A DNA stretch of 64,000 nt from Bradyrhizobium murdochi (lineage in GTDB: Bacteria; Pseudomonadota; Alphaproteobacteria; Rhizobiales; Xanthobacteraceae), in NCBI RefSeq assembly GCF_000472965.1, contig NZ_AXAU01000010.1, forward strand, positions 180,069 to 244,068, in the 5' to 3' direction. Shown piece by piece: positions 53,110 to 60,861 of the stretch. The translations under genes and the position numbers were made by a program. Every line of letters starts with the position of its first letter. Within the stretch, counting starts at the first letter, position 1. The notes under the pieces were generated by a model. That model saw nothing but the letters and a program-made list of their open reading frames with translations, made no database searches and was not told the DNA's origin.

Positions 53110-54968
53110 GCAAACAATCCATGCACGAACCATCTGATAGAAGCGGGTTCGCCTTCCTCGTCCGGTTCGCTTTCATAGAGGCCGTCGCGAAAAATCCAGA
53201 AACGAAGTCCCGCTTCATCCTCGATACGGAAATAATCCCGCGTCGGGCCACTGCCGTTTTGTTTCCACCATTCCATCGCGATGCGTTCGGGCCCCTCCAC
53301 CCGCACCACCGCGTGCGTGACGCGCCGCCAGGTGAACTGGTGCGGCGGGCCGTCGGGCACGGTTGCGAACGGCACTTTTATCGGCTCCGGCTTTTCGAGC
53401 AGGCGCAACGGGCGCAGCGGCGGCTCGCCCTCGATACGCTCGGGCCATCCCGCCTGCGCTGCGGCCGCCAGATGATGCTGCGCTGGCACCGACAGCACCG
53501 CGCGTTCGGGGATGTGGGTATCCTCCGGCAGATGCACGACGACGCGTTTTCCGCCGATGCGCGCGGCGATGCGGTCGATCAGCGCGGACAGCTCGTCATT
53601 GTCATGGACATTGGCATCGAGATCGCGCTGCTGCTGCACCACGATTTCGGTGCGGCTGGCGGAGAGACGAATGAGATCGAAACCGAAACCGGGGTCGAGG
53701 GGATCGTTGAGCGCATCGAGCCGCTCGCGAAACAGGCGGTCGATCACTTCAGCTTTTGTCACCGGACGCCCGGTATCGACCGAGATCGTGCGCACCGCGC
53801 CGTCGGTGCGGAAGAAGCTCGCCTCCAGCCGCCGCGCGCCCTTGCCCTGCTTGTCCATCGCCGTGACAAGCATTTGAGCGAGCGCGGACAGGTTCATCGC
53901 GATCACGATGTCGGTGGCGACCGGATCGGGAAAACGTTTCTCGACGATGTAATCCGGCGGCGGTTTGCGTGGGCTGATCGGCGCATCGCCCTGCCCGAGT
54001 GCCTGCTGCAACAGCGTCGTGAAGGGCGCACCGAACCGCGCCGTGATTTCGTGCGGCGCGCGCGAGGCGACGTCGCCGATGGTCTTCAACCCGGCGCGGC
54101 GCAGGCCGGCGGTGATGCCATCACCGGCGCCGAGCGCAGATACCGGCAACGGACTGACGGCTTCGGCCTCCTCGCCCTCGGCAACGATCTTTCCGGACGT
54201 CTGGCGCGTCAGCGTGCGGGCGCAGATCGCGGTGGAGGCGATCGCGGCGCTGACGGCAAAGCCGCGGCGGCTCAGCGCGCTGCTGACGATCTGCAGCAAC
54301 GCGCGCTCGCCGCCGAACAGATGGGCGCAGCCGGTGATGTCGAGGAACAAGCCGTACGGCGGATCGAGCGCAACCAGCGGGGTGAAGCGGTCGCACCAGT
54401 CGGCGATGTCTTCAAGCGTTTTGCGATCAGCAACCTCATCCGCGTCGAACACCGTCAGCTCAGGGCAGATCGCGCGCGCATTGGCGAGCGGCAGACCGAT
54501 CGAGAGGCCGGCCTGGACGGCGGCCTCGTCGAGCGAATGGATCAGGATGGCATTGTGCTGCTTGGTGACGACGACAGAGGGATAGGTTTGCGTCATCTTG
54601 AGAGTGGGACTCGCGGCGAGACCCCCACTCCAACCCTCCCCCGCAAGCGGGAGAGGGAGTGCATCGGTCGTGTGGTGAGAGGTGTCAGCCTGCGCACCGC
54701 TGTCGTTCCCTCCCCCCTTGCGGGGGAGGGCTAGGGAGAGGGGTAAGCCACGAGCACTGCCGTTGCCGCCACCCCTCTCCCCCGCCCTCCCCCGCAAGGG
54801 GGGAGGGAGCGCACCGGTCGTGTCGTAGACAGCGTTGCACGAAACCGCTTGGCAATTTTCAGCTTGCGCGGCGCTGGCCGGCGAAAGCTTGCGCTTGATG
54901 CGGTCGATGGGCAGGCGTGGCAGCCAGAGGCTGAGTATACGCCGACGGTTCACTGAATAGGCACTCAT
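53106..54968 (-). CDS. imuB: ImuB, Y-family polymerase-like mutasome protein, with repeat-derived insert
   Basis: Catalytically inactive DinB-like protein that links ImuA, DnaE2 and the beta clamp. 620 residues. The opening RRILSLWLPRLPIDRIKRKL and the downstream ADWCDRFTPLVALDPPYGLF, then DITGCAHLFGGERALL, are family marks. Residues about 43-121 (LPPPLRGRAGERGGG, then LPLPLAGEGWSGG) are encoded by palindromic repeats at 54605-54805 and split the N-terminal domain; the usual sequence resumes at TKQHNA. Normal length would be about 520-540. The ATG at 54968 lies inside the end of imuA (about 110 bases overlap). Last bases overlap dnaE2. Confidence 0.92.
   Translation of the reverse strand: MSAYSVNRRRILSLWLPRLPIDRIKRKLSPASAAQAENCQAVSCNAVYDTTGALPPPLRGRAGERGGGNGSARGLPLSLALPRKGGGNDSGAQADTSHHTTDALPLPLAGEGWSGGLAASPTLKMTQTYPSVVVTKQHNAILIHSLDEAAVQAGLSIGLPLANARAICPELTVFDADEVADRKTLEDIADWCDRFTPLVALDPPYGLFLDITGCAHLFGGERALLQIVSSALSRRGFAVSAAIASTAICARTLTRQTSGKIVAEGEEAEAVSPLPVSALGAGDGITAGLRRAGLKTIGDVASRAPHEITARFGAPFTTLLQQALGQGDAPISPRKPPPDYIVEKRFPDPVATDIVIAMNLSALAQMLVTAMDKQGKGARRLEASFFRTDGAVRTISVDTGRPVTKAEVIDRLFRERLDALNDPLDPGFGFDLIRLSASRTEIVVQQQRDLDANVHDNDELSALIDRIAARIGGKRVVVHLPEDTHIPERAVLSVPAQHHLAAAAQAGWPERIEGEPPLRPLRLLEKPEPIKVPFATVPDGPPHQFTWRRVTHAVVRVEGPERIAMEWWKQNGSGPTRDYFRIEDEAGLRFWIFRDGLYESEPDEEGEPASIRWFVHGLFA
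54605..54805. repeat. two palindromic repeats inserted in-frame in imuB
   Basis: The first unit (about 54605-54660) nearly matches the right half of the dnaE2 insert, including CCTCCCCCGCAAGCGGGAGA. The second is an inverted repeat of 34 bases with two mismatches (54710-54743 with 54772-54805). Similar flanks GCATCGGTCGTGT and GCACCGGTCGTGT follow each unit, suggesting duplication. Both are translated within ImuB. Confidence 0.9.
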
Positions 54969-55653
54969 CACAATTCCATTCCATGATCCAGCGGCCGACC
55001 GGGCCATGACGGTTACGAACGAGCTGCGCGTCGAACACCGGCGCGCCCCAGGCGCTCCACGGAGCTGACGGCGGCGAATGCGCCGCGCGCACGATCCATC
55101 TTGTCTCCGCTGTCGAGGGGCGCGGCTCCGCCGCCACCCGCAGCAGCAATGCGGTGACGCCGGAGGCTTGCGCGGCCAGCGTGAGCTTGCGGCTGGCGAC
55201 GAGATCGAGCTGACGCGCCTGCCCCCAGACTTCCAACACGACGGCGCCGAGCGCGTCGCAGGCCAGCGCGTCGGCGGCGGTCTGCAGCGCAGCGTCGGTG
55301 TCGGTCGCGCGCACGGTAACGAGCAGCCGCGGATCGAGCCCGAGTTCGGCGAGCCCGCTCATCGACAGCGCGCCCGATTCAATTTCCGAAAAATCCTGCC
55401 GTACCCAGACCAGCGGCCGGCGCGGCGATACCCTTCCCGCCAGCCCTGCGATGAAGCCGGTTGCTGATACGCTCTGGTGCCCCTCGGCGAACACTTCATG
55501 CACCGCCGCGAGCGCAAGCCCGCCGTGCAGCACAGCATCCGCCGCCTTATGGCCAAGCGTAATCTTGTTGAGGTCATGCGCATCGCCATGCGCCTCCAGG
55601 CGCTCGATGCTTCCGCGCAAACTCGCAAGCGTGCTTGTGCGTGCGGTGCTCAT
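54859..55653 (-). CDS. imuA: ImuA, RecA-like SOS mutasome protein
   Basis: A 264-residue RecA/SulA-related protein required, with ImuB and DnaE2, for damage-induced mutagenesis. The family pattern is seen in HGGLALAAVHEVFAEGHQSV near residue 43, LVWVRQDFSEIESGALSMSG near residue 81 and DALGAVVLEVWGQARQLDLV near residue 134. There is no complete Walker A motif, as usual for this family. It is first in imuA-imuB-dnaE2, 67 bases downstream of a LexA box, and its end overlaps the imuB start. Confidence 0.93.
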   Translation of the reverse strand: MSTARTSTLASLRGSIERLEAHGDAHDLNKITLGHKAADAVLHGGLALAAVHEVFAEGHQSVSATGFIAGLAGRVSPRRPLVWVRQDFSEIESGALSMSGLAELGLDPRLLVTVRATDTDAALQTAADALACDALGAVVLEVWGQARQLDLVASRKLTLAAQASGVTALLLRVAAEPRPSTAETRWIVRAAHSPPSAPWSAWGAPVFDAQLVRNRHGPVGRWIMEWNCDECLFSEPSAYTQPLAATPAHRPHQAQAFAGQRRAS

Positions 55654-55720
55654 CCGCCGTTCCTTCAGAAAATTGGCCTTTGCCGCTTCTTCCCTAAGTG
55701 AACGCGCGGCTGGCTCATTT

Positions 55721-55735
55721 GTTCATGATATGTTC
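55721..55735 (-). promoter_or_regulatory. LexA (SOS) operator
   Basis: On the minus strand GAAC-N7-GAAC, the exact alphaproteobacterial LexA box. It lies 67 bases upstream of imuA and 145 bases upstream of the divergent UdgX gene. It should repress the mutasome until RecA is activated by DNA damage; it could also affect the UdgX gene. Confidence 0.85.
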
Positions 55736-55880
55736 TAATATAAAGCTAACAGCGCCGGCAGAGTCAATCGAGATCGACGCTTTGGCGATTCATGAGCGGA
55801 ATCAAAGGGATTCGCGGGCCCCTCCAGACGACGGCTAAGCCGTTGCGCGGGGATGCCGGCAGAGAGTGTGGAGTAAGCAC

Positions 55881-57251
55881 ATGCACCACATCATCCTAGA
55901 CAACCAAACTGATTTCGATGGCTGGCGTAAAGCGGCCCGGGCGCTGGCGCTGAATGACGTAAAACCGTCCGACGTGAGCTGGCGCGTGGCTGATGATGCG
56001 CCCGAACTGTTCGCGCCGACCGCGCCGCCGCTCGAGCCGCCACGGGGCACCTTCAACGTGCCGGCCAGATTCGTTGAACTGGCGGAGGTTGCGATCTTGC
56101 ACCGCAACCCCGAGCGCTTCGCCCTGCTCTATCGCCTGCTATGGCGGTTGCGAACGCATCACGATCTGCTTGAACTCGCGACCGATCCTGACGTGGCCGA
56201 GATCACCGCGATGGCCAAGGCCGTGCGCCGAGACGAGCACAGGATGCATGTCCTTGTCCGCTTCCGCGAAATAGGCCGCGAGCAGAAATCGCACTTCGTC
56301 GCCTGGTTCGAGCCGGAGCACCACATTGTCGAACTGGCCGCCCCGTTCTTCGCGCGCCGTTTCGCCGACATGCCCTGGTCGATCCTGACGCCTGATCTTT
56401 GCGCGCATTGGGACGGCCACGTCATCTCGTTCACGCCGGGCGTCGACAGAAGCGAAGCCCCTAGCGCGGACCGGCTGGAGGAAACCTGGCGGCGCTATTA
56501 CGCCAGCATTTTCAATCCCGCCCGGCTGAAAGCGCAGACCATGCAAAAGGAGATGTCCCGGAATAACTGGCGGAACCTGCCGGAGGCTTCATCGATTAAA
56601 CCCCTGGCAAGCAACGATAAGGCAAGCGATATGCCCCGCAAACACGCCGATGATCTCGAGACGCTGCGCGAAGAAGCCGCCGATTGCCGCGCCTGTCATC
56701 TCTACAAGAATGCTACTCAGACCGTGTTCGGCGAAGGCCGGCAAACCGCGCGGATCATACTGGTCGGCGAGCAGCCCGGCGACAAGGAAGACCTCGCCGG
56801 CAAACCGTTCGTCGGGCCCGCTGGGCAAATGCTCGACCGCGCGCTGGAAGAAGCCGGCATCGACCGCCGCACGGTCTACGTCACCAATGCGGTGAAGCAT
56901 TTCAAGTTCGTGCCGCGCGGAAAGATCCGACTGCACCAGAAGCCGAACACGCCGGAGATCAAGGCCTGCCGGCAGTGGTACGAGCGCGAGCTGGCCGCGA
57001 TCAAGCCCGATCTGGTGGTGGCAATGGGCGCAACCGCAGCGCAAAGCGTGTTCGGGAAAATTACGCCGATCAACAAGAACCGCGGCCGCGCGATCGATCT
57101 CGACGACGGCACCCGGGCGCTGGTGACGGTGCACCCGTCCTATCTGCTGCGATTGCCGGACGCCGACGCCAAGGCGCGCGAATACCGGCGCTTCGTCCAC
57201 GACCTCAAAATCGCCGCCGACGTGCTGCGAAAATCGGCACATGCAGCCTGA
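55881..57251 (+). CDS. UdgX-family uracil-DNA glycosylase fused to a DUF4130 (TIGR03915) domain
   Basis: A 456-residue fusion. Residues 1-240 are a DUF4130/TIGR03915-type domain (FDGWRKAARALALNDVKPSD; LPERFALLYRLLWRL-like NPERFALLYRLLWRLRTHHD). Residues 260-456 are a UdgX glycosylase: active-site GEQPGDKEDLAGKPFVGPAG near residue 295 and the UdgX loop RGKIRLHQKP near residues 346-355, with its covalent-bond His. UdgX binds uracil in DNA so tightly that it stays covalently attached. Cysteines in CRACHLYKNATQTVFGEG may hold an iron-sulfur cluster with others. ATG 55881 has GGAG upstream. Confidence 0.9.
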   Translation: MHHIILDNQTDFDGWRKAARALALNDVKPSDVSWRVADDAPELFAPTAPPLEPPRGTFNVPARFVELAEVAILHRNPERFALLYRLLWRLRTHHDLLELATDPDVAEITAMAKAVRRDEHRMHVLVRFREIGREQKSHFVAWFEPEHHIVELAAPFFARRFADMPWSILTPDLCAHWDGHVISFTPGVDRSEAPSADRLEETWRRYYASIFNPARLKAQTMQKEMSRNNWRNLPEASSIKPLASNDKASDMPRKHADDLETLREEAADCRACHLYKNATQTVFGEGRQTARIILVGEQPGDKEDLAGKPFVGPAGQMLDRALEEAGIDRRTVYVTNAVKHFKFVPRGKIRLHQKPNTPEIKACRQWYERELAAIKPDLVVAMGATAAQSVFGKITPINKNRGRAIDLDDGTRALVTVHPSYLLRLPDADAKAREYRRFVHDLKIAADVLRKSAHAA

Positions 57252-57504
57252 ATTCCGCCAATCCGATAGTCGCAATTTCTGTTGAAATATAACGGGAAAA
57301 ATTGACAATCCCGCTTGCAACTATTAATTGATAGAAGACACAATCGCATTCTCAAAGGAATGTGGCAGGGAATGTGGGACGTCTGCTCACGCTATGATGC
57401 TCCCACATGTCGACGCGCTGCGCGGTTCCCCACCTCCAGCCCCGGCGCCGTGCAGCGCGCGACCCTCTTGCCATAGCGTTTTCCAGCGAAAGCCTGGTTC
57501 TGAT
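57252..57504. other. intergenic region with a dispersed-repeat remnant
   Basis: About 250 bases between the convergent UdgX and VOC genes. The part 57475-57530 (GCGTTTTCCAGCGAAAGCC and the palindrome at 57496-57516) resembles dispersed Rhizobiales repeats. A TTGACA at 57302 is not followed by any gene. Confidence 0.45.
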
Positions 57505-57516
57505 TCAATCAGAACC
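57496..57516. repeat. perfect palindrome over the VOC gene stop codon
   Basis: GGTTCTGATT-c-AATCAGAACC, 10-base arms around one base. The last codons and TGA stop of the VOC gene lie inside it. I recall this palindrome from dispersed repeats of Rhizobiales; it can also fold as a terminator hairpin. Confidence 0.75.
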
Positions 57517-57996
57517 GAAAAGGCTCTGGCCTCTCGCCACGGCTTCCAGTTCAGCAATATCGAACTTGACCATCTTCAGCATGGCCTCGGCAACGCGCTT
57601 GGCTTTCGCGGGATCGGGATCATTCATCAATTCGCCGAGCCGTTTGGGCGCGATCTGCCAGGACAGGCCCCAGCGGTCCTGCAACCAGCCGCATTGTTCG
57701 ATCTTGCCGCCTTCCCTCAAGGCATCCCACAAGCGATCGATCTCGGCCTGCGTCTCGCATTCGACCATGATCGAGAAACTGTGGTTGAAAGGGTCGAGGG
57801 GCCCCGCCTCGATCGCCATATAGCGCTGGTCGCCCAGGGTAAAGGCCGCGATCTTGACGCTGCCGGGCGGGCCGCTTGGGCTCTCGGCCGGCAGCGACGA
57901 AACCCGCTGGACTGACGAGCCGCGGATCAGCGAGGTGTAGAAGCCGATCGCGGCCTCCATATCCTTTTCGAACCAGAGATGCTGTGTGACCCTCAT
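57505..57996 (-). CDS. VOC-superfamily protein (PhnB-like)
   Basis: A 163-residue vicinal-oxygen-chelate protein of the PhnB/3-demethylubiquinone methyltransferase-like type. The opening QHLWFEKDMEAAIGFYTSLI and the segment QCGWLQDRWGLSWQIAPKRL near residue 100 are characteristic. It has no known catalytic residues beyond the fold; the role is unknown. Its last residues (QSLFGSD) and stop codon are contributed by the palindrome at 57496-57516. Confidence 0.88.
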   Translation of the reverse strand: MRVTQHLWFEKDMEAAIGFYTSLIRGSSVQRVSSLPAESPSGPPGSVKIAAFTLGDQRYMAIEAGPLDPFNHSFSIMVECETQAEIDRLWDALREGGKIEQCGWLQDRWGLSWQIAPKRLGELMNDPDPAKAKRVAEAMLKMVKFDIAELEAVARGQSLFGSD

Positions 57997-58426
57997 CGAC
58001 GCTGCCTTTCTCTATCAGTTACTGGCCGGCGCGCTGCCGCTCCCGTGACAAGGACGGATGGAGGAGGCGGCGTTCCGACAGGGGCGAAGAAATATTGTGG
58101 AATTTCCTTGAACCACCTGTGGCCCAGACAGCGCGCGTCCCTGGCCATATGCGGCCGGGATAGCCCAACTGTCATTAACGGTCGCAATCTCCTACTGGCA
58201 TGGTGCTGGCCGCGATCTGCTGTCGGCGAGCCTCTACGTACCGTTCTCGAACCTGACGCCCATCGATGATGCGGCCGGCACGCTGCCGTGGCAGGCCCCG
58301 ACGGATAGCGGGAGACCGGAACCAAACTGCGGCCTTCTGCTTTCCGCAGAGTACCTGACGGAGGATGATAGGACACCGACATTCACACATCACGCGAACC
58401 CAACAGCTCTGCAGCCGGAGCCCGCC
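57997..58426. other. intergenic region before ppk2
   Basis: About 430 bases between the VOC gene (minus) and ppk2 (plus). Both promoters should be here. Open frames on both strands show mixed, unlikely composition. No repeat or clear regulatory site identified. Confidence 0.4.
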
Positions 58427-59353
58427 ATGACCAAAAAGCCCCCGAAGGGCACCAAGCTGATCCACGACCCGATTCGGGAGGAAATGCTGGACAGTTTCGA
58501 TGAGGAACTGGAACTTGAGATCGACGACGATCGCCTCGATGCGCTGACCAATGAATTTGCCGACCATACGGCAGAAGAGACGATCGATCGTCGCGTGTAC
58601 TTCAAGGAATTATTCCGTCTGCAGGGTGAATTGGTAAAATTGCAGACTTGGGTGCAGCACCACCAGCTCAAGGTGGTGGTGATTTTCGAGGGGCGCGATT
58701 CCGCCGGGAAGGGCGGCGTCATCAAGCGCATCACCCAGAGGCTCAATCCGCGGGTCTGCCGCGTCGCGGCGCTGCCGGCGCCGAATGAGCGTGAGCGCAC
58801 CCAATGGTACTTCCAGCGTTACGTTTCGCACTTGCCTGCCGGCGGCGAAATCGTACTGTTCGACCGCAGCTGGTACAACCGCGCCGGCGTCGAGCGTGTG
58901 ATGGGCTTCTGCACTGAAGACGAAGTCGAGGAATTCTTCCGGTCGGTGCCGGAATTCGAGCGCATGCTCGTGCGCTCTGGCATCACCCTCATCAAGTACT
59001 GGTTTTCCATCACTGACGAAGAGCAGCATTTGCGCTTCATGATGCGGATCCACGATCCGCTCAAGCAGTGGAAGCTCAGCCCGATGGATGTGGAATCGCG
59101 CCGCCGTTGGGAGCTATATACCAAGGCCAAGGAAGCGATGCTGGAGCGTACCCACATTCCGGAAGCTCCTTGGTGGCTGGTCGAAGCCGACGACAAGAAG
59201 AAGGCACGGCTGAACTGCATCGCGCATCTGCTCGAACAAATTCCCTACCATGAAATCAAGGTAGAACCGGTGGTACTGCCGCCGCGGGTTCGCCATCCGG
59301 AATATAGCCGCGGGCCGATTCCCCGCGAAATGTACGTACCGGAGCGCTATTGA
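58427..59353 (+). CDS. ppk2: polyphosphate kinase 2
   Basis: Transfers phosphate between polyphosphate and nucleotides (PPK2 family I type, most often GDP/ADP phosphorylation). 308 residues with Walker A FEGRDSAGKGGVIKRI near residues 87-102, the lid arginines in RVAALPAPNERERTQWYFQR near residue 110 and Walker B LFDRSWYNRAGVERVMGF near residue 144. The acidic N-terminus (DSFDEELELEIDDDRLD) is common in Rhizobiales members. A hairpin terminator follows at 59434-59460. Confidence 0.95.
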   Translation: MTKKPPKGTKLIHDPIREEMLDSFDEELELEIDDDRLDALTNEFADHTAEETIDRRVYFKELFRLQGELVKLQTWVQHHQLKVVVIFEGRDSAGKGGVIKRITQRLNPRVCRVAALPAPNERERTQWYFQRYVSHLPAGGEIVLFDRSWYNRAGVERVMGFCTEDEVEEFFRSVPEFERMLVRSGITLIKYWFSITDEEQHLRFMMRIHDPLKQWKLSPMDVESRRRWELYTKAKEAMLERTHIPEAPWWLVEADDKKKARLNCIAHLLEQIPYHEIKVEPVVLPPRVRHPEYSRGPIPREMYVPERY

Positions 59354-59433
59354 GCGCCGCGTGACCACCGTCCTCATACTGAAGGCGAAGAGCCCTCCCC
59401 GCACTTCAAGTTGCGGCTGAGCGGCAAATAATG

Positions 59434-59460
59434 AAGGCCTGTATTGGAGATACAGGCCTT
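59434..59460. terminator. bidirectional hairpin terminator between ppk2 and the M20 gene
   Basis: A perfect 11-base stem AAGGCCTGTAT / ATACAGGCCTT with a 5-base loop, between two convergent genes. It is followed by CCTTG on the plus strand and by CATTATTTG on the minus strand, so the T tracts are short. Confidence 0.7.
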
Positions 59461-59516
59461 CCTTGATGCTCTCTCGCACGTCATGTGCGATCGAAGTTGA
59501 AGTGGCGTCGCGCGCG

Positions 59517-60689
59517 TTACGACGCCACCAGCTTGTTCTCGACCAGCTTGATCCAGTACGAGGTGCCGTACACGATCGCCTCGTCGTTGAAATCGTAGGC
59601 GGGGTGATGAAGCCCCGCGCTGTCGCCGTTGCCGCAGAAGATGAACGCGCCCGGCCGCGCCTCCAGCATGTAGGAAAAGTCTTCCGCGCCCATCAGCGGC
59701 GGCATCTCGTGGACGTTCTGGGCACCGGCCACCTCCTTGGCCACTTGCGTGGCGAACTCGGTCTGCTCGGCGTGGTTCTTGGTCACGGGATAGCCGCGCT
59801 CATAGACGAGGTCGATCTTGGCCCCGGTCATCCTGGCTACGCCCTCACACACCTCGCGCACCCGCTTCTCGACGATCTCGCGGACTTCCGGCGTTAGTGT
59901 CCGCACAGTGCCGCGGAGTTCCGCGGTGTGCGGGATCACGTTGCGGGCGTTGCCGGCGTGGAACTCGCAGATTGAGATCACCGCCGACTCCAGCGGATCA
60001 ATGGTCCGCGAGACGATCGACTGCAGGGCGGTAATGAGCTGTGAGCCGACGAAGACGGAATCGATGCATTTGTTGGGGCGTGCGGCGTGTCCGCCGAGTC
60101 CCTCGATCTTGATGTCGATCGAGTCGGTTGCCGCCATCACCGGACCGGAGCGGATGGCGAACGAGCCGACCGGAATACCCGGACCGTTATGCATGCCGTA
60201 GACCTGCTCGATGCCGAACCGGTCCATCAGCCCGTCCTGGATCATGGCGGCGGCGCCCGCGCCGCCCTCCTCGGCCGGCTGGAAAATCACGACCGCATCG
60301 CCAGCAAAATTCCTGGTTTCGGCGAGGTACCGCGCTGCACCCAAAAGCATCGCGGTGTGACCATCATGGCCGCAGGCGTGCATCAGGCCCGGCGTCCTGG
60401 AAGCATGAGGAAGGTTGGTCGCCTCCTCGATCGGCAGCGCGTCCATGTCGGCGCGAAGCCCGATCACCTTGATCTCGCCCTTGCCGGGCTGCTTGCCCTT
60501 GATGACGCCAACAACGCCGGTACGGCCAAGGCCGGTGGCGACCTCGTCGCAGCCGAATTCGCGCAACCGATCGGCCACGAATGCTGCAGTGCGGTGCACG
60601 TCGTACAGCAACTCGGGATTTTGATGGATAACGCGGCGCCAGGCCTGGATATCGGGTTGCAGATCGGCGACGCGGTTGACGATGGGCAT
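59517..60689 (-). CDS. M20-family amidohydrolase (hippurate hydrolase type)
   Basis: A 390-residue di-metal amidohydrolase that cleaves N-acyl amino acids such as hippurate; the true substrate is unknown. Metal and catalytic motifs: LRADMDALPI near residue 77, LMHACGHDGHTAMLLG near residue 101, FQPAEEGGAGA near residue 136 and the late histidine in LHHPAYDFND near residue 365. The dimerisation domain has IKIEGLGGHAARPNKCIDSV near residue 192. Single gene with its own promoter region upstream at 60690-60860. Confidence 0.94.
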   Translation of the reverse strand: MPIVNRVADLQPDIQAWRRVIHQNPELLYDVHRTAAFVADRLREFGCDEVATGLGRTGVVGVIKGKQPGKGEIKVIGLRADMDALPIEEATNLPHASRTPGLMHACGHDGHTAMLLGAARYLAETRNFAGDAVVIFQPAEEGGAGAAAMIQDGLMDRFGIEQVYGMHNGPGIPVGSFAIRSGPVMAATDSIDIKIEGLGGHAARPNKCIDSVFVGSQLITALQSIVSRTIDPLESAVISICEFHAGNARNVIPHTAELRGTVRTLTPEVREIVEKRVREVCEGVARMTGAKIDLVYERGYPVTKNHAEQTEFATQVAKEVAGAQNVHEMPPLMGAEDFSYMLEARPGAFIFCGNGDSAGLHHPAYDFNDEAIVYGTSYWIKLVENKLVAS

Positions 60690-60781
60690 GGGAATTCTCG
60701 AACCTCAGGTTGGAACGTTAGACCTCTGTAGCATGCAAGCGGCGGTCCACCCAACAGCCCTGGGGACGCCGCCCATTCCCG

Positions 60782-60818
60782 GACGTCATGGCCGGGACTT
60801 GTCCCGGCCATCCACGTC
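60782..60818. repeat. short dispersed palindrome
   Basis: Inner perfect arms ATGGCCGGGAC-tt-GTCCCGGCCAT (60788-60811) with outer GACGT/ACGTC. This is a sequence I recall as a frequent intergenic repeat in Bradyrhizobium. It lies between the divergent M20 and GMC genes, 44 bases before the latter. Confidence 0.75.
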
Positions 60819-60861
60819 TGACTATTAGGCATAAGGGGCGCGTGACGGGCGGAAACTGAGC

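Noticed and set aside
53121..54734. Plus-strand open frame of 537 codons
   Set aside because: Antisense to imuB, whose domains are clear; same shadow composition.
57302..57330. TTGACA with an AT-rich stretch as a promoter
   Set aside because: Spacing to a -10 is poor and no plus-strand gene follows for over 1 kb.
57979..58382. Short open frames on both strands between the VOC gene and ppk2
   Set aside because: No ribosome site, no family resemblance and overlapping frames on both strands; treated as promoter region.
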